Source: DAOVVL01 sp965603095 (GTDB taxonomy: Bacteria; Pseudomonadota; Alphaproteobacteria; Rhodospirillales; Magnetovibrionaceae). Taken from it: DNA of 39,439 nt. Position 1 is the stretch's first letter, and the number at the start of each line of letters is the position of its first letter. The position numbers were made by a program, and so were the translations under genes. The stretch is taken from contig CBFDBQ010000015.1 in NCBI GenBank assembly GCA_965603095.1, positions 1 through 39,439 on the forward strand. The letters are read 5' to 3'. Below are positions 23,997-32,952 of this stretch, one piece after another. The notes below the pieces were generated by a model. It made no database searches, was not told where the DNA came from, and worked only from the letters and a program-made list of their open reading frames with translations.

Positions 23997-26900
23997 ATGC
24001 GTAGCCTTTTAGCAATATTTGCACTTGTCATACCTATTTTATTGGGTGGTGCAGGTGCGGCTGTTGCCGATACGGTAAGCACAAGCGCAGGACAGCGTGA
24101 AAATTTTGGCAGGATGGTTTTTGCATGGCCCCAACCAGTTGGTCACGTTAGCGAAGCGGGCGATGGCTTTATATTGGTTAGATTTTCTAGACCCATAGAA
24201 ACAAATTTAAATACTTCTATACGTGTTTTGCAGAAATATATTTCCGCAGCGGAAATTGGCCCTGATGGGGCTAGCATAATATTTCGCTTGAAAGGTAATT
24301 TTGGCCTTAGAAGCTATGATAGTGGCAACAGCGTTGTGGTTGATATATTGGACGCCAATGATGTGCCAACACAAACACCAACCGGAACCGTTAACCCCAA
24401 CGCGCAACAGCCTACAGATAAATTAAGCGTTGGCGTTCGTACCGGAATACACAAGGGCTTCTCTCGTGTAGTTTTCGATTGGCCGACGCAAGTACCGTAC
24501 AATGCAAGCAGGGATGGCAACAAGCTGAACCTTTCTTTTCAGGCCGCAGGTAACGCAAATATAAAGGGACTGTCTTCTGGTCGCGTTCCATTTGTAAAGG
24601 GTGCAAGCGTAAGCTCTAACGCCAGTGGAACAGATATTTCATTAACAATTGACCCAACATCAAAGACAAGGCATTTCAAAATTGAAAAACGCGTGGTTGT
24701 TGATGTCTATGCCCCGGGAACCATTGATGGGGCCGTCCCCATTCAAAATACCGCTAAACAAACTGCAATTGAAACGGCCACCACCGTTCAAGATGCAAAA
24801 CCGGCGGTGGTTGTGTCCGCTAACCCTGAATCAACACCACCTGCAGAAGAAAAAATTGTAGAAAAACCTGTTGAAGCCGTAACCCTAGAGGATAAGCCTG
24901 GGGTTAAGCTTGGGGCAAAAACCGAAGCAGAGGCCAAAACTGCAAAAAATAATGAACAGTCCGATGCGCCCGTAAGTTTAGAGCCAAAAAAAGAGACAGT
25001 GAACATTGGCTCTGCAGCAAAAACGGAAAATTCATCTGATGAAAATTCCACGTCAATTTCATCTGTGAACATGCAAATAACCAAGGGCGAAGGCGGAACG
25101 TTAGATATTAAGTTTGACTGGGAAGAGCCGGTTGCCGCCGCAGTTTTTAATCGCGCCGGGTATCTTTGGATAATATTTGATAAACGAATTTCCATAGATG
25201 CCCCGGCAATCGCAAGAGAGGCCGCCCCAACTATTTTGTCAGCTGAGCAAATTGAAACCACAAGGGGCACTGCCATCAGGTTAAAAACCACAGCTGGAAT
25301 TAACCCTGAAATTAAGCGTTCTGGCCTTGCCTGGGTTTTTGAATTTGTTCGCGCCCCGATGTTACCGTCGGCACCATTGGAAACCGTCGCTCAACCAAGC
25401 TCGCCTTTGGGGGCAAGGCTTTTTGTATCGGTCCCCGAACCGGGCGAGGTGATTGTAGTTAAAGACCCAGAAGCTGGTGATAATCTTGCTGTGGTACCGG
25501 TTATACCGCTTGGTCATGGCATAGGAAGAGTTTGGTCATACCCACAGTTAAAATTATTGCAAACCAAACAGGGCATAGTGATACAGCCATTGGGCGATGA
25601 TTTACGGGTGCGAACCTTAAAACAGGGGGTTGAGGTTACCAGCGCATCCAGCCTGCAAATTTCATCGGTTACCCCAGAAGAGCTTGCAAATGTTAAGTTA
25701 GAGGCAATTCTGGCCCCGGGTGATGAGCAAGAATTCTCAAAACCACTTACGCGAATACTAGATTTGGAAAAATGGAATCGGGCAGACCTAAAATCATTTA
25801 TTGATGCAAGACAGGCACTGCAATTAGAAATAGCAGTTTCAAAAACTGATAAAAAACTAGAAGAAACGCGGCTTGAGCTAACACGATTCTATTTTGCTAG
25901 CGCATTTTCTGCTGAAACACTTGGCATTATCGAGATAATGATTAAAAAAAATCCTGAACTTCAAAAGGACCCGGAAATAGTTCTTATGCGCGGCGCATCC
26001 AGTTTATTAATGGGGCGCTTTGAAGATGCTCGTACCTATCTGTTTACCGAGGAATTAAACGATAATGATGAAAGCGCGTTTTGGCGTGCAGCACTAGCAG
26101 CCGAAGAAGGTAAATTATCTGAAGTCGCATTTGATCTAAGACGTACTGGCGCAATAACGCGACCCTATACCAAGGCATTAAAAATGCCGATGGCAACATT
26201 GGTGGCCTCGGCCGCGGTTGAAGTGGGTGATATAAAACAAGCTGGCAGTTATATAGATATACTCAATCTTGAAAACCCTGACCCTTCACAGCAAAATCAG
26301 ATTGATTTTGTAGCGGCTAAACTACTTAAGCTTGGTGGTGATTTTGAAGGTGCAATTGGTAAATTTGAAGAAGTAATGGATGGTCAGCATCGCCCGAGCA
26401 GGGCCAAGGCAACAGTCGCCAGAGCGCAATTATTGCTTGAGCTTGATCGATATTCTTCGCAGGACATGATTGAAGAATACGAAAAACTTCGTTTTTCATG
26501 GCGGGGTGGTGAGTTTGAATTTTGGTTATTGAAAAATCTTGGGCAGCTTTATAGTTCTACAGGTATGTACCGCGAAGGGCTTCAAGCGCTAAAACAAGCG
26601 GCGACATATTTCCGCGATTACGAGGAATCATCAGACGTTACCAAACAAATGTCAGATTTATTTCAAAAACTTTATCTTGATGGTGCGGCTGATGAACTTG
26701 CCCCGGTAACGGCAATTGCACTTTATGATGAATACCGTGAATTGACGCCGGCCGGTGAAAAGGGCGACGAGATGATACGCAAACTTGCCGATAGGCTGGT
26801 TGGGGTTGACCTGCTTGAACGCGCTGCCGATCTTCTTGAAGGACAGGTTGAATTTCGTCTTAAGGGTGCTGAAAAAGCCCGGGTTGGGGCCAGGCTAGCA

Positions 26901-27467
26901 TTGGTATTCTTGTTTGATCACAAGTTTGATGATGCCCTGAGGATTTTAAACGCATCAAACGAACCTAACCTGCCGGATGATTTGGTGCATAATCGTTTAA
27001 TATTAAGAGCGCGCGCGACCATAGGGGTTGGCCAGAGTGATGATGCGATTGAAATGTTAAAAGGAAATCCCTCTGCCGATGCAAATGAATTAAGAGCTGA
27101 AGTATACTGGCGTAAAGCTGATTGGAAAAATGCTTCCAAGGTATTGGGCAAGTTGGCTAGGTCTTATGGCGCAAAAGCCAGAAAACCATTGACCGATAGG
27201 CAGGCTTATATGGTTTTGCGATGGGCAGTAGCGGAAACTCTTTATAAAAATGAAAACGCAATTGAGCGCATCCTTGAAAATTATGGCGCGGCAATGATGA
27301 AAAGCCCGTATGGAGACGCATTCACATTAATAGCCCAACCACTAGCGGCAGGTCTTGTTGATTTCCGCGGGCTAGGTGAAATACTAAAAGAGGTCGAAGA
27401 TTTTAAGGGCTTCATGGGGTCATACCAAGACCAGATTGGCGCTGGTAAACTTAGTGAAATATATTAA
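23997..27467 (+). CDS. Exported beta-module and TPR protein
   Basis: Exported protein of 1,156 residues, starting four bases after motB. A signal peptide (about 1-25, cleavage near AVADT) is followed by three similar beta modules. Each has a hydrophobic-x-F-x-W-P/E start and an AMIN-like pattern: about 38-113 (MVFAWPQPVGHV), 131-238 (VVFDWPTQVPYN) and 355-450 (IKFDWEEPVAAA). A Lys/Glu/Ala/Pro linker separates the second and third. From about residue 600 to the end it is helical with degenerate TPR-type repeats. I do not recognise a named family. Context (motB, motE, fliL) suggests a periplasmic motor or cell-wall scaffold; AMIN domains bind cell-wall targets. Inference only. Confidence 0.72.
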   Translation: MRSLLAIFALVIPILLGGAGAAVADTVSTSAGQRENFGRMVFAWPQPVGHVSEAGDGFILVRFSRPIETNLNTSIRVLQKYISAAEIGPDGASIIFRLKGNFGLRSYDSGNSVVVDILDANDVPTQTPTGTVNPNAQQPTDKLSVGVRTGIHKGFSRVVFDWPTQVPYNASRDGNKLNLSFQAAGNANIKGLSSGRVPFVKGASVSSNASGTDISLTIDPTSKTRHFKIEKRVVVDVYAPGTIDGAVPIQNTAKQTAIETATTVQDAKPAVVVSANPESTPPAEEKIVEKPVEAVTLEDKPGVKLGAKTEAEAKTAKNNEQSDAPVSLEPKKETVNIGSAAKTENSSDENSTSISSVNMQITKGEGGTLDIKFDWEEPVAAAVFNRAGYLWIIFDKRISIDAPAIAREAAPTILSAEQIETTRGTAIRLKTTAGINPEIKRSGLAWVFEFVRAPMLPSAPLETVAQPSSPLGARLFVSVPEPGEVIVVKDPEAGDNLAVVPVIPLGHGIGRVWSYPQLKLLQTKQGIVIQPLGDDLRVRTLKQGVEVTSASSLQISSVTPEELANVKLEAILAPGDEQEFSKPLTRILDLEKWNRADLKSFIDARQALQLEIAVSKTDKKLEETRLELTRFYFASAFSAETLGIIEIMIKKNPELQKDPEIVLMRGASSLLMGRFEDARTYLFTEELNDNDESAFWRAALAAEEGKLSEVAFDLRRTGAITRPYTKALKMPMATLVASAAVEVGDIKQAGSYIDILNLENPDPSQQNQIDFVAAKLLKLGGDFEGAIGKFEEVMDGQHRPSRAKATVARAQLLLELDRYSSQDMIEEYEKLRFSWRGGEFEFWLLKNLGQLYSSTGMYREGLQALKQAATYFRDYEESSDVTKQMSDLFQKLYLDGAADELAPVTAIALYDEYRELTPAGEKGDEMIRKLADRLVGVDLLERAADLLEGQVEFRLKGAEKARVGARLALVFLFDHKFDDALRILNASNEPNLPDDLVHNRLILRARATIGVGQSDDAIEMLKGNPSADANELRAEVYWRKADWKNASKVLGKLARSYGAKARKPLTDRQAYMVLRWAVAETLYKNENAIERILENYGAAMMKSPYGDAFTLIAQPLAAGLVDFRGLGEILKEVEDFKGFMGSYQDQIGAGKLSEIY

Positions 27468-27485
27468 AGTTTAAAAAATATAAAA

Positions 27486-28946
27486 ATGGGGCACCATCTT
27501 GTGCAATTAAAATCAATAAGAACAAGGCTAATTTTGCTGGTAACGGCCATATTGGTTACTGGGTTTCTCACCACAAATATACTTAGCTTTCAAGTATCAA
27601 AAAACGCACTTCGCACAACAATTCTTAATAATGAATTGCCTCTTACAAGCGATAATATTTATTCTGAAATTCAAACAGATTTTCTACGCCCCGTTTTAGT
27701 GTCGTCACTTATGGCGAACGATACATTTTTGCGTGAATGGGTGATTAATGGTGAGCATGATACAGGAAAGATTGTTAGGTATCTTGATAATATTCGCAAT
27801 CGCTATGACGCTTTCACGACGTTTTTTATCTCAAATAAAACCTTGGCCTATTATCATTTTTCTGGTCCAACCAGAACTATTGATAAAAACAATCCCGAAG
27901 ACGATTGGTTTTTTCGCGTTCGCGATATGAAGGATCAATATGAAATTAACGTCGATGAAAATGAAGAACAGGGAGGCGCCATTACCATATTTATCAATTA
28001 CAAGACCCTTGATTCAAATGGTAAATTTATCGGTGTTGCCGGTGTCGGCCTAGGACTTAGTTCGGTTGCGGCTGTGGTTAAAAAATACGAACAAAATTTT
28101 AACAGAAATATTTTCTTTGTTGATAAAGCTGGGTTTATTCGGGTCTCTTCGAAAGAAAGCATCCTCAACAAAAATATAAATAATATGAACGGCATTCAAA
28201 ATCTTGCGGTTGAGGCATTATCAAAAGATCGCGGTTCTTTTTCATATGTACGTGATGGTGAAGAATACCTTCTTACCACACGTTATATTCCGGAATTAAA
28301 ATGGTACTTGTTTGTTGAATTGCCGGAATCGGAAGCAACCGCTGGTATTCGCCAAGGATTTATAAAAAATCTTGTAATTGGTTTTGTTGTTATTGGCATA
28401 ACTCTTGCGTTGATCATTTTTGTGATAAATTTTGCCCAGCGCCAGTTAGAAAACATGGCGGTTACTGATAAATTAACCGGCCTTGGTAACCGTCAGGCAT
28501 TTGACGTTTCTTTTGGCGATGCCATCAAACGTGCCCGTCGTACGGACGAGAGCGTTTCATTAATGATGATTGATTTTGATAATTTTAAAGCTGTGAACGA
28601 TTCATTCGGTCATGTAGTTGGCGATGAGGTAATAAAAAGAGCAATTGGGTTTATAAAACCAATGCTAAGGGAATCAGACATTATGTGTCGTTGGGGAGGA
28701 GAGGAGTTCTCTGTGGTTATGCCAGCGTGCAATGCAAAAAATGCAGCTATTATTGCAGATAATATTCGCGATGGTGTTATGGATGAAATATTTGTTGGAC
28801 AAGATATAAATTGGCGCATGACCATAAGCATAGGAATAAGCGAATTATCGGGCGCAAATGATGATGGGGTTGATATGCTTCGTCGGGCAGATGGTGCGCT
28901 ATATTTGGCAAAAGAAAGTGGACGCAACCGGGTTGAGGTTGCCTAA
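27486..28946 (+). CDS. Membrane diguanylate cyclase with Cache-type sensor
   Basis: Makes c-di-GMP from two GTP. The 486 residues are: transmembrane helix (about 13-32), a periplasmic sensor of Cache type (about 40-285, with YINYKT-like FINYKT and GVAGVGL), a second transmembrane helix (about 294-314) and a GGDEF domain (325-486). The active site is intact as GGEEF at 404-408. An inhibitory RxxD site (RESD) lies five residues ahead of it, so product inhibition is likely. It starts 18 bases after the TPR gene. c-di-GMP commonly slows or stops flagella, which suits its place here. There is no clear ribosome site. Confidence 0.9.
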   Translation: MGHHLVQLKSIRTRLILLVTAILVTGFLTTNILSFQVSKNALRTTILNNELPLTSDNIYSEIQTDFLRPVLVSSLMANDTFLREWVINGEHDTGKIVRYLDNIRNRYDAFTTFFISNKTLAYYHFSGPTRTIDKNNPEDDWFFRVRDMKDQYEINVDENEEQGGAITIFINYKTLDSNGKFIGVAGVGLGLSSVAAVVKKYEQNFNRNIFFVDKAGFIRVSSKESILNKNINNMNGIQNLAVEALSKDRGSFSYVRDGEEYLLTTRYIPELKWYLFVELPESEATAGIRQGFIKNLVIGFVVIGITLALIIFVINFAQRQLENMAVTDKLTGLGNRQAFDVSFGDAIKRARRTDESVSLMMIDFDNFKAVNDSFGHVVGDEVIKRAIGFIKPMLRESDIMCRWGGEEFSVVMPACNAKNAAIIADNIRDGVMDEIFVGQDINWRMTISIGISELSGANDDGVDMLRRADGALYLAKESGRNRVEVA

Positions 28947-29029
28947 ATATTATAGGCTATTGAGAAAAATATAGACGGCAAGCTAAGTGAAAAATACTAG
29001 GTGATACATATTAGCAATTAATAAAAAAA

Positions 29030-29060
29030 CATAAAGTCCGGCAAATAGCCGGGCTTTATG
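29030..29060. terminator. Terminator between the cyclase gene and hsp20
   Basis: A 13-bp stem CATAAAGTCCGGC/GCCGGGCTTTATG, with one G-U pair, closes an AAATA loop. On the minus strand it is followed by a run of seven T, so it clearly serves hsp20. On the plus strand the tail is poor but the stem alone could stop the cyclase transcript. Confidence 0.85.
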
Positions 29061-29083
29061 CGTGAAGTATGTTTGCTAAATTA

Positions 29084-29665
29084 TTATGATATTTTAATTT
29101 TGCGTACGCCGGGTATTTCCGTTTCAGGTATTTTTTGCATTTCAACGAAAAGTACACCATCTTTGAACGATGCTGTTGCGCTTTCCGCATCAACACCTAG
29201 AGGAATGCGGAAGGCACGCACAACGGAACCATAACGCCTTTCGCTAAGGTGGTAGTTTTTCTTTTCTTCTTTCTTCTCTTCTTGTTTTTCTCCGGAAATG
29301 GTTAGTACGTCATTGGCAAATGAGATATCGATGTCGCCTTTACTCATTCCCGGTAACTCGACCTCCACCTTATATGATTTGTCTGTTTCGTTGACATCGG
29401 AACGTGGTGCCATTTTTCCAAATCTAGCAAAGGTATCTTCGAGTTGTCGTAGGGGCTCAATTTCAGCAATATCTTTTCTAAATTGGCCAAACCTTCCAAA
29501 AGAAACGTTGGAAAAAAATCTATCGAAAAGTTCATCAACCTCTTCCCTTAGGGCGAGAATAGGGTGATAGCCTTCGTTCTGATCTTGCCTCATGGACTCC
29601 TTGGAGGAATCTATTTCTGAGGATTCTGGTTGAATTTTTTTTACTGGTTTATTAGCGCTAGACAT
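29084..29665 (-). CDS. Hsp20/alpha-crystallin family small heat-shock protein
   Basis: ATP-independent holdase that binds unfolded proteins. The 193 residues have a polar start, an amphipathic N-terminal arm (HPILALREEVDELFDRFF) and an alpha-crystallin domain (about 90-193) with RSDVNETDKSYKVEVELPGM, DVLTISGEK and the closing motif FKDGVLFVEM. The ATG at 29665 is set by the ribosome site AAAGGAGG seven bases upstream; a longer frame to 29767 is not needed. No CIRCE element or convincing heat-shock promoter was found upstream. It is an unrelated gene between two motility operons. Confidence 0.92.
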   Translation of the reverse strand: MSSANKPVKKIQPESSEIDSSKESMRQDQNEGYHPILALREEVDELFDRFFSNVSFGRFGQFRKDIAEIEPLRQLEDTFARFGKMAPRSDVNETDKSYKVEVELPGMSKGDIDISFANDVLTISGEKQEEKKEEKKNYHLSERRYGSVVRAFRIPLGVDAESATASFKDGVLFVEMQKIPETEIPGVRKIKIS

Positions 29666-29834
29666 AGCGTGCCTCCTTTCAATCATTAATGATAAAAAAG
29701 CAGGAACTACAGCCCTCTGAGAATAGCATTTAGGGGGTGAGTGATGTAGTGGGGCAATCCCAGACAATCCCAGAGGCTGCCTGCGTTAAGGATTATACTA
29801 CATTTTTGCTAAAAATGGAACTTGGCAGTTTGCC

Positions 29835-30647
29835 TTAGCCGCCGCCATAGCTACGCACCAGCGAGCCTACTATCATGTACCAGCCATCAACTAGCACGAA
29901 AAATATAATTTTGAACGGCATGGCAATAATAATTGGTGGCAGCATCATCATGCCCATGGACATCAATACAGACGCAACAACCATGTCGATAATAAGAAAT
30001 GGCAAAAACAATAAAAAGCCTATTTCAAACGCGCGGCGTAATTCACTTATCATGAACGCTGGTATTAAAACCCGGAGCGGCATATTTACCTGAATCTGTT
30101 CCGGCGTAAGGCCCGCCATATCAACGAACAGGCCAAGGTCTTGTTCACGCACGTGGGACAGCATAAACGTTTCAAACGGTGCGATGGTTCGGGTAAATGC
30201 CTCCATCTCGTCTATTTCACCGTTTAGCATGGGCTGAACACCATCGCTGTATGCCTTCTCGAACGATGGCATCATGATGAACAGGGTCAGAAACAAAGCC
30301 AAACTTACCAGAACCTGATTTGGCGGTGTTTGTTGGGTACCCATGGCGGTGCGCAGAAATGAAAGAACCACAACTATACGCGTGAATGATGTAACCATTA
30401 TCAATATAGAAGGCGCAAGACTAAGAACGGTGAGCAACAACACCAACTGCACCACACGCCCGGAACTTGATGCGCTGGGATTGGGGCCAAGGTCAAGCGA
30501 AAGGCTTTGCGCAGACGCCCCATCAGGAAGCAGCCATAAAAAACCGCAAAGCGCTACGGTAAAAACAGAAAGTTTTAAAAGCGGGGCAAATATTTCTCTC
30601 CCTAATTTAGGGCTGGCAAACTTAATGCTGGCAAACTGCTTTCTCAA
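29835..30647 (-). CDS. fliP: Flagellar export gate protein FliP
   Basis: Membrane protein of the flagellar type III export gate. The 270-residue precursor has a signal peptide (about 20-47, ending GASAQ) and then the FliP core: SLAPSILIMVTSFTRIVVVL and SFLRTAMGTQQTPPNQVLVS. The C-terminal domain has AFMISELRRAFEIGFLLFLP and DMVVASVLMSMGMMMLPP. The start is TTG overlapping the fliO stop (TTGA). fliQ, fliR and flhB are not in this operon but downstream of flgB-flgC-fliE on the other strand. Confidence 0.95.
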   Translation of the reverse strand: MRKQFASIKFASPKLGREIFAPLLKLSVFTVALCGFLWLLPDGASAQSLSLDLGPNPSASSSGRVVQLVLLLTVLSLAPSILIMVTSFTRIVVVLSFLRTAMGTQQTPPNQVLVSLALFLTLFIMMPSFEKAYSDGVQPMLNGEIDEMEAFTRTIAPFETFMLSHVREQDLGLFVDMAGLTPEQIQVNMPLRVLIPAFMISELRRAFEIGFLLFLPFLIIDMVVASVLMSMGMMMLPPIIIAMPFKIIFFVLVDGWYMIVGSLVRSYGGG

Positions 30648-30967
30648 TGTTGATCCTTTGTATCGCTATTATCATCGTTTTTATCATTAGCTTCAGGTGG
30701 TGGCGTTATGCCGGTTTCCACCACGGTTTCTGAATTTGGCCCCAGTATTACAAGATGCTCCACATCATCACGGCGAAAGATTACTGCTCTGCGTTTCCCA
30801 TCCAGCATCATTACTTCTACAATCTTGAGACGTTTCTTGCGCCCCTTTGTCATTACAGAACCCGCCATGCCGGGGCCATAGCGTTTGGCCACCAGTGCCA
30901 GAAGACCGATTAGTCCCAGAACAAAAGCAAGGGCAAGAACGAAACGAAAATATTCAGGTAATTCCAT
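30644..30967 (-). CDS. fliO: Flagellar biosynthesis protein FliO
   Basis: Small membrane protein that assists assembly of the FliP-FliQ-FliR gate. The 107 residues have one transmembrane helix (about 8-27), a KGRKKRLKIVEVMMLDGKR region and the FliO-type RRDDVEHLVILGP motif. The tail is polar. It overlaps fliP by four bases and follows the uncharacterised gene after 69 bases. Confidence 0.9.
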   Translation of the reverse strand: MELPEYFRFVLALAFVLGLIGLLALVAKRYGPGMAGSVMTKGRKKRLKIVEVMMLDGKRRAVIFRRDDVEHLVILGPNSETVVETGITPPPEANDKNDDNSDTKDQH

Positions 30968-31036
30968 AATCAGGACAATACCCCCCAGAGCGTATTGTTT
31001 AAAAACTTAAAAAATGCGGTCATTAATCAATAGCGG

Positions 31037-31363
31037 TTAATCAGGTTTTTTATCATTTTGATAAGCGTTTCTGGCCTTTTTTCTATCCAGTTCGGCCTCG
31101 CCCTTAAGCAGTTCTTGTTGGTGATCTTTTAGGCTTTCCTCAATTCCCGTCAGCGAATCGATAAGATTGCTCACCGCCTCAATAAACGGTCTTGCCGTTT
31201 CCGGGTCGCATTTTTTTAAATTGTCGGTTAATTCACGGATTCTTTCTTCCATGGCGCTAAGGTCAACCATCTTGCCTTCTTCGAGAAGCCTTCTCGATGT
31301 GGTTATAAGGCTTTCCACTTGCTCCATTTGCTGGCTGATTTCCGCTGCGGTTGGGTTGCTCAC
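31037..31363 (-). CDS. Unknown small helical protein in the fhlB-fliOP operon
   Basis: Protein of 108 residues, charged and predicted to be helical throughout, with no signal peptide or transmembrane segment. Two helices (about 8-30 and 38-50) and a later long one (about 58-100) give it the look of a FliT/FlgN-type chaperone or adaptor, but I see no motif to prove it. It starts with GTG overlapping the fhlB stop (GTGA), so the two are translationally coupled, and fliO follows. Role in flagellar export is inferred from this position only. Confidence 0.7.
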   Translation of the reverse strand: MSNPTAAEISQQMEQVESLITTSRRLLEEGKMVDLSAMEERIRELTDNLKKCDPETARPFIEAVSNLIDSLTGIEESLKDHQQELLKGEAELDRKKARNAYQNDKKPD

Positions 31364-31704
31364 TTTTGGGGTTTCTCCATACCTGCATTATTGTCCAACT
31401 GGGGCTCGGGGGTTATCCCTTCGGGCCATTTATCGTTAAGCCTGTAAACATAGGATAATATTTCTGCCACTGCAGTAAAGGCCTCAAGTGGAATCTCGCT
31501 ATCAACATCAACACTAGATAGCAGTTGAGCAAGATCGGCATCTTCTTTGACCTCAATACCATTGGCCTCGGCTATGGCGATTATTTGTTCAGCCAGACAG
31601 CCCGTACCTTTAGCCACCACTTTTGGCGCAGAGCTTTTATGCAGATCATAATCAAGCGCTATGGCAAGGTCTGAAGCCTGATTTTTTTTATCATTTTCGC
31701 TCAT
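31360..31704 (-). CDS. fhlB: FlhB C-terminal paralogue (FhlB/FlhX type)
   Basis: Cytoplasmic protein of 114 residues that corresponds to the part of FlhB after its NPTH cleavage site. Compared with FlhB encoded at 34480, the shared positions are clear: ALDYDLHKSSAPKVVAKGTG against ALEYKMDSMGAPRVLAKGID, and IPLEAFTAVAEILSYVYRLN against IPVEHYKAVAEVIGYVMRLK. There are no membrane helices and no NPTH. Such stand-alone proteins can support or replace the FlhB tail in substrate switching. It is first in the operon with the unknown gene, fliO and fliP. Confidence 0.87.
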   Translation of the reverse strand: MSENDKKNQASDLAIALDYDLHKSSAPKVVAKGTGCLAEQIIAIAEANGIEVKEDADLAQLLSSVDVDSEIPLEAFTAVAEILSYVYRLNDKWPEGITPEPQLDNNAGMEKPQK

Positions 31705-32084
31705 CTATAATTTTACCATTTTCATTTGGTCGCTTGGTCGGTATCGACTCGGGGTGGGTCACACCCATCCCAGCACTAATTTTTCTAACCCAGATGTTGA
31801 AGCTTAAGGTTCCCACACCTGTATTTACAATCAATAAATACAAAAATTCCCAGAAATCTGGCGTTTTTACTCACTTTTCCACAGCCTCAACTGCGCTTGA
31901 TTCATTGATTCTTAAGTCTTGCCCCCTGATACTAGGCTGAAGATAAAGGCTACCTTCAAGAATGGGGGCCTCCTACCACCAGAATGGTAACTATATGTCA
32001 TGCAAAGCACCACTAAGGCGCAAATGACAGCATAAAAATAAAAAATATGGGCACGAACATTTAGAAGGTTAAGGATGGTTCGCT
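31705..32084. other. Divergent intergenic region between fhlB and flgB
   Basis: Spacer of 380 bases that must hold the promoters of the fhlB and flgB operons. It contains an 8-bp inverted repeat (31820-31842), TACCA-CCAGAA-TGGTA (31974-31989) and TGTCAT...ATGACA with a 22-base gap (31997-32030). A -24-like GGGCACG near 32050 lacks a -12 element. No TTAA-N7-TTAA CtrA box was seen. Confidence 0.5.
31820..31842. promoter_or_regulatory. Inverted repeat in the fhlB-flgB spacer
   Basis: TGTATTTA-CAATCAA-TAAATACA has perfect 8-bp arms around a seven-base spacer, in the layout of a dimeric repressor or activator site. It lies about 120 bases from fhlB and 240 from flgB. The binding protein is not known to me. 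Confidence 0.45.
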
Positions 32085-32492
32085 ATGGACCTAAATAATA
32101 TTACTTTGTTTGGTCTTATGAAGGGCAAGCTCAAGTGGCTTACCCAACGTCAGGAAGTTCTTGCCCAAAACGTGGCGAACTCCGACACTCCGGGCTACCG
32201 GCCCCATGACCTGAAAGCGTTTGATTTCAAGGAAATGGTTCAAACGCCACAAAACAAGATAAATATGGCTGTGGTAGACCCTCAGCACCTGCAGGGCCGT
32301 CGTCAGCGCCTAGGTGTTGCCAAAGAAATTACAGACAACAGAAATTATGAAACCTCTCCTGACGGTAACTCAGTAGTGCTGGAAGAGCAGATGGCAAAAA
32401 TTGGTGAAACCCAAATAGAGCATAAAATGATAACCGAGCTTTATAGAAAACAAATAAGTATGCTTAAAACTGCAATTGGAAAGAACCGATAG
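32085..32492 (+). CDS. flgB: Proximal rod protein FlgB
   Basis: Rod subunit nearest to the MS ring, 135 residues. The N-terminal part holds the rod motif LAQNVANSDTPGYRPHDLKAFDF, and the C-terminal helix has IGETQIEHKMITELYRKQ and KTAIG. The start ATG has AAGGA nine bases upstream. It opens the flgB-flgC-fliE-fliQ-fliR-flhB-cckA group. Confidence 0.95.
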   Translation: MDLNNITLFGLMKGKLKWLTQRQEVLAQNVANSDTPGYRPHDLKAFDFKEMVQTPQNKINMAVVDPQHLQGRRQRLGVAKEITDNRNYETSPDGNSVVLEEQMAKIGETQIEHKMITELYRKQISMLKTAIGKNR

Positions 32493-32521
32493 GTTAACGA
32501 ACGTAAACGGAGAAATGATTT

Positions 32522-32932
32522 ATGGATGACCTCTTGAGAACACTCAGGATTTCAACCGCCGGAATGAAGGCGCAGGGCACTCGCTTGCGTGTTATTTCCG
32601 AAAACGTTGCCAATGCTGATTCTCTACCCACTTCTCCTGATGGTGTTCCATATCGGCGCAAGGTTATAACCTTTCGCAATGAGCTTGACCGTACCATTGG
32701 GGTTGAAAAAGTACTGGTAGATAAAATTGGTATTGATAAATCTAGTTTTCCTCGCAAATACGACCCGTCACATCCGGCAGCAAATGCCGAAGGATATGTT
32801 TTGACCCCAAACGTTAATTCGTTGATGGAAATGATGGATATGCGTGAAGCGCAGCGTTCTTATGAAGCTAATATGAGTGTAATCAAGTCATCCAAAATCA
32901 TGTTGCAAGGTACAATTGCGCTAATGCGCTAA
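32522..32932 (+). CDS. flgC: Proximal rod protein FlgC
   Basis: Rod subunit of 136 residues. It has LRISTAGMKAQGTRLRVISE followed by NVANADSLPTSPDGVPYRRK at the N terminus, which is diagnostic for FlgC. The end has VNSLMEMMDMREAQRSYEAN and IKSSKIMLQGTIAL. It follows flgB by 29 bases. Confidence 0.96.
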   Translation: MDDLLRTLRISTAGMKAQGTRLRVISENVANADSLPTSPDGVPYRRKVITFRNELDRTIGVEKVLVDKIGIDKSSFPRKYDPSHPAANAEGYVLTPNVNSLMEMMDMREAQRSYEANMSVIKSSKIMLQGTIALMR

Positions 32933-32952
32933 TTCAAGAGGGAGTTTAATAA

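Noticed and set aside
32048..32064. Sigma-54-like GGGCACG upstream of flgB
   Set aside because: The -24 half is good but there is no GC at the -12 position with ten-base spacing.
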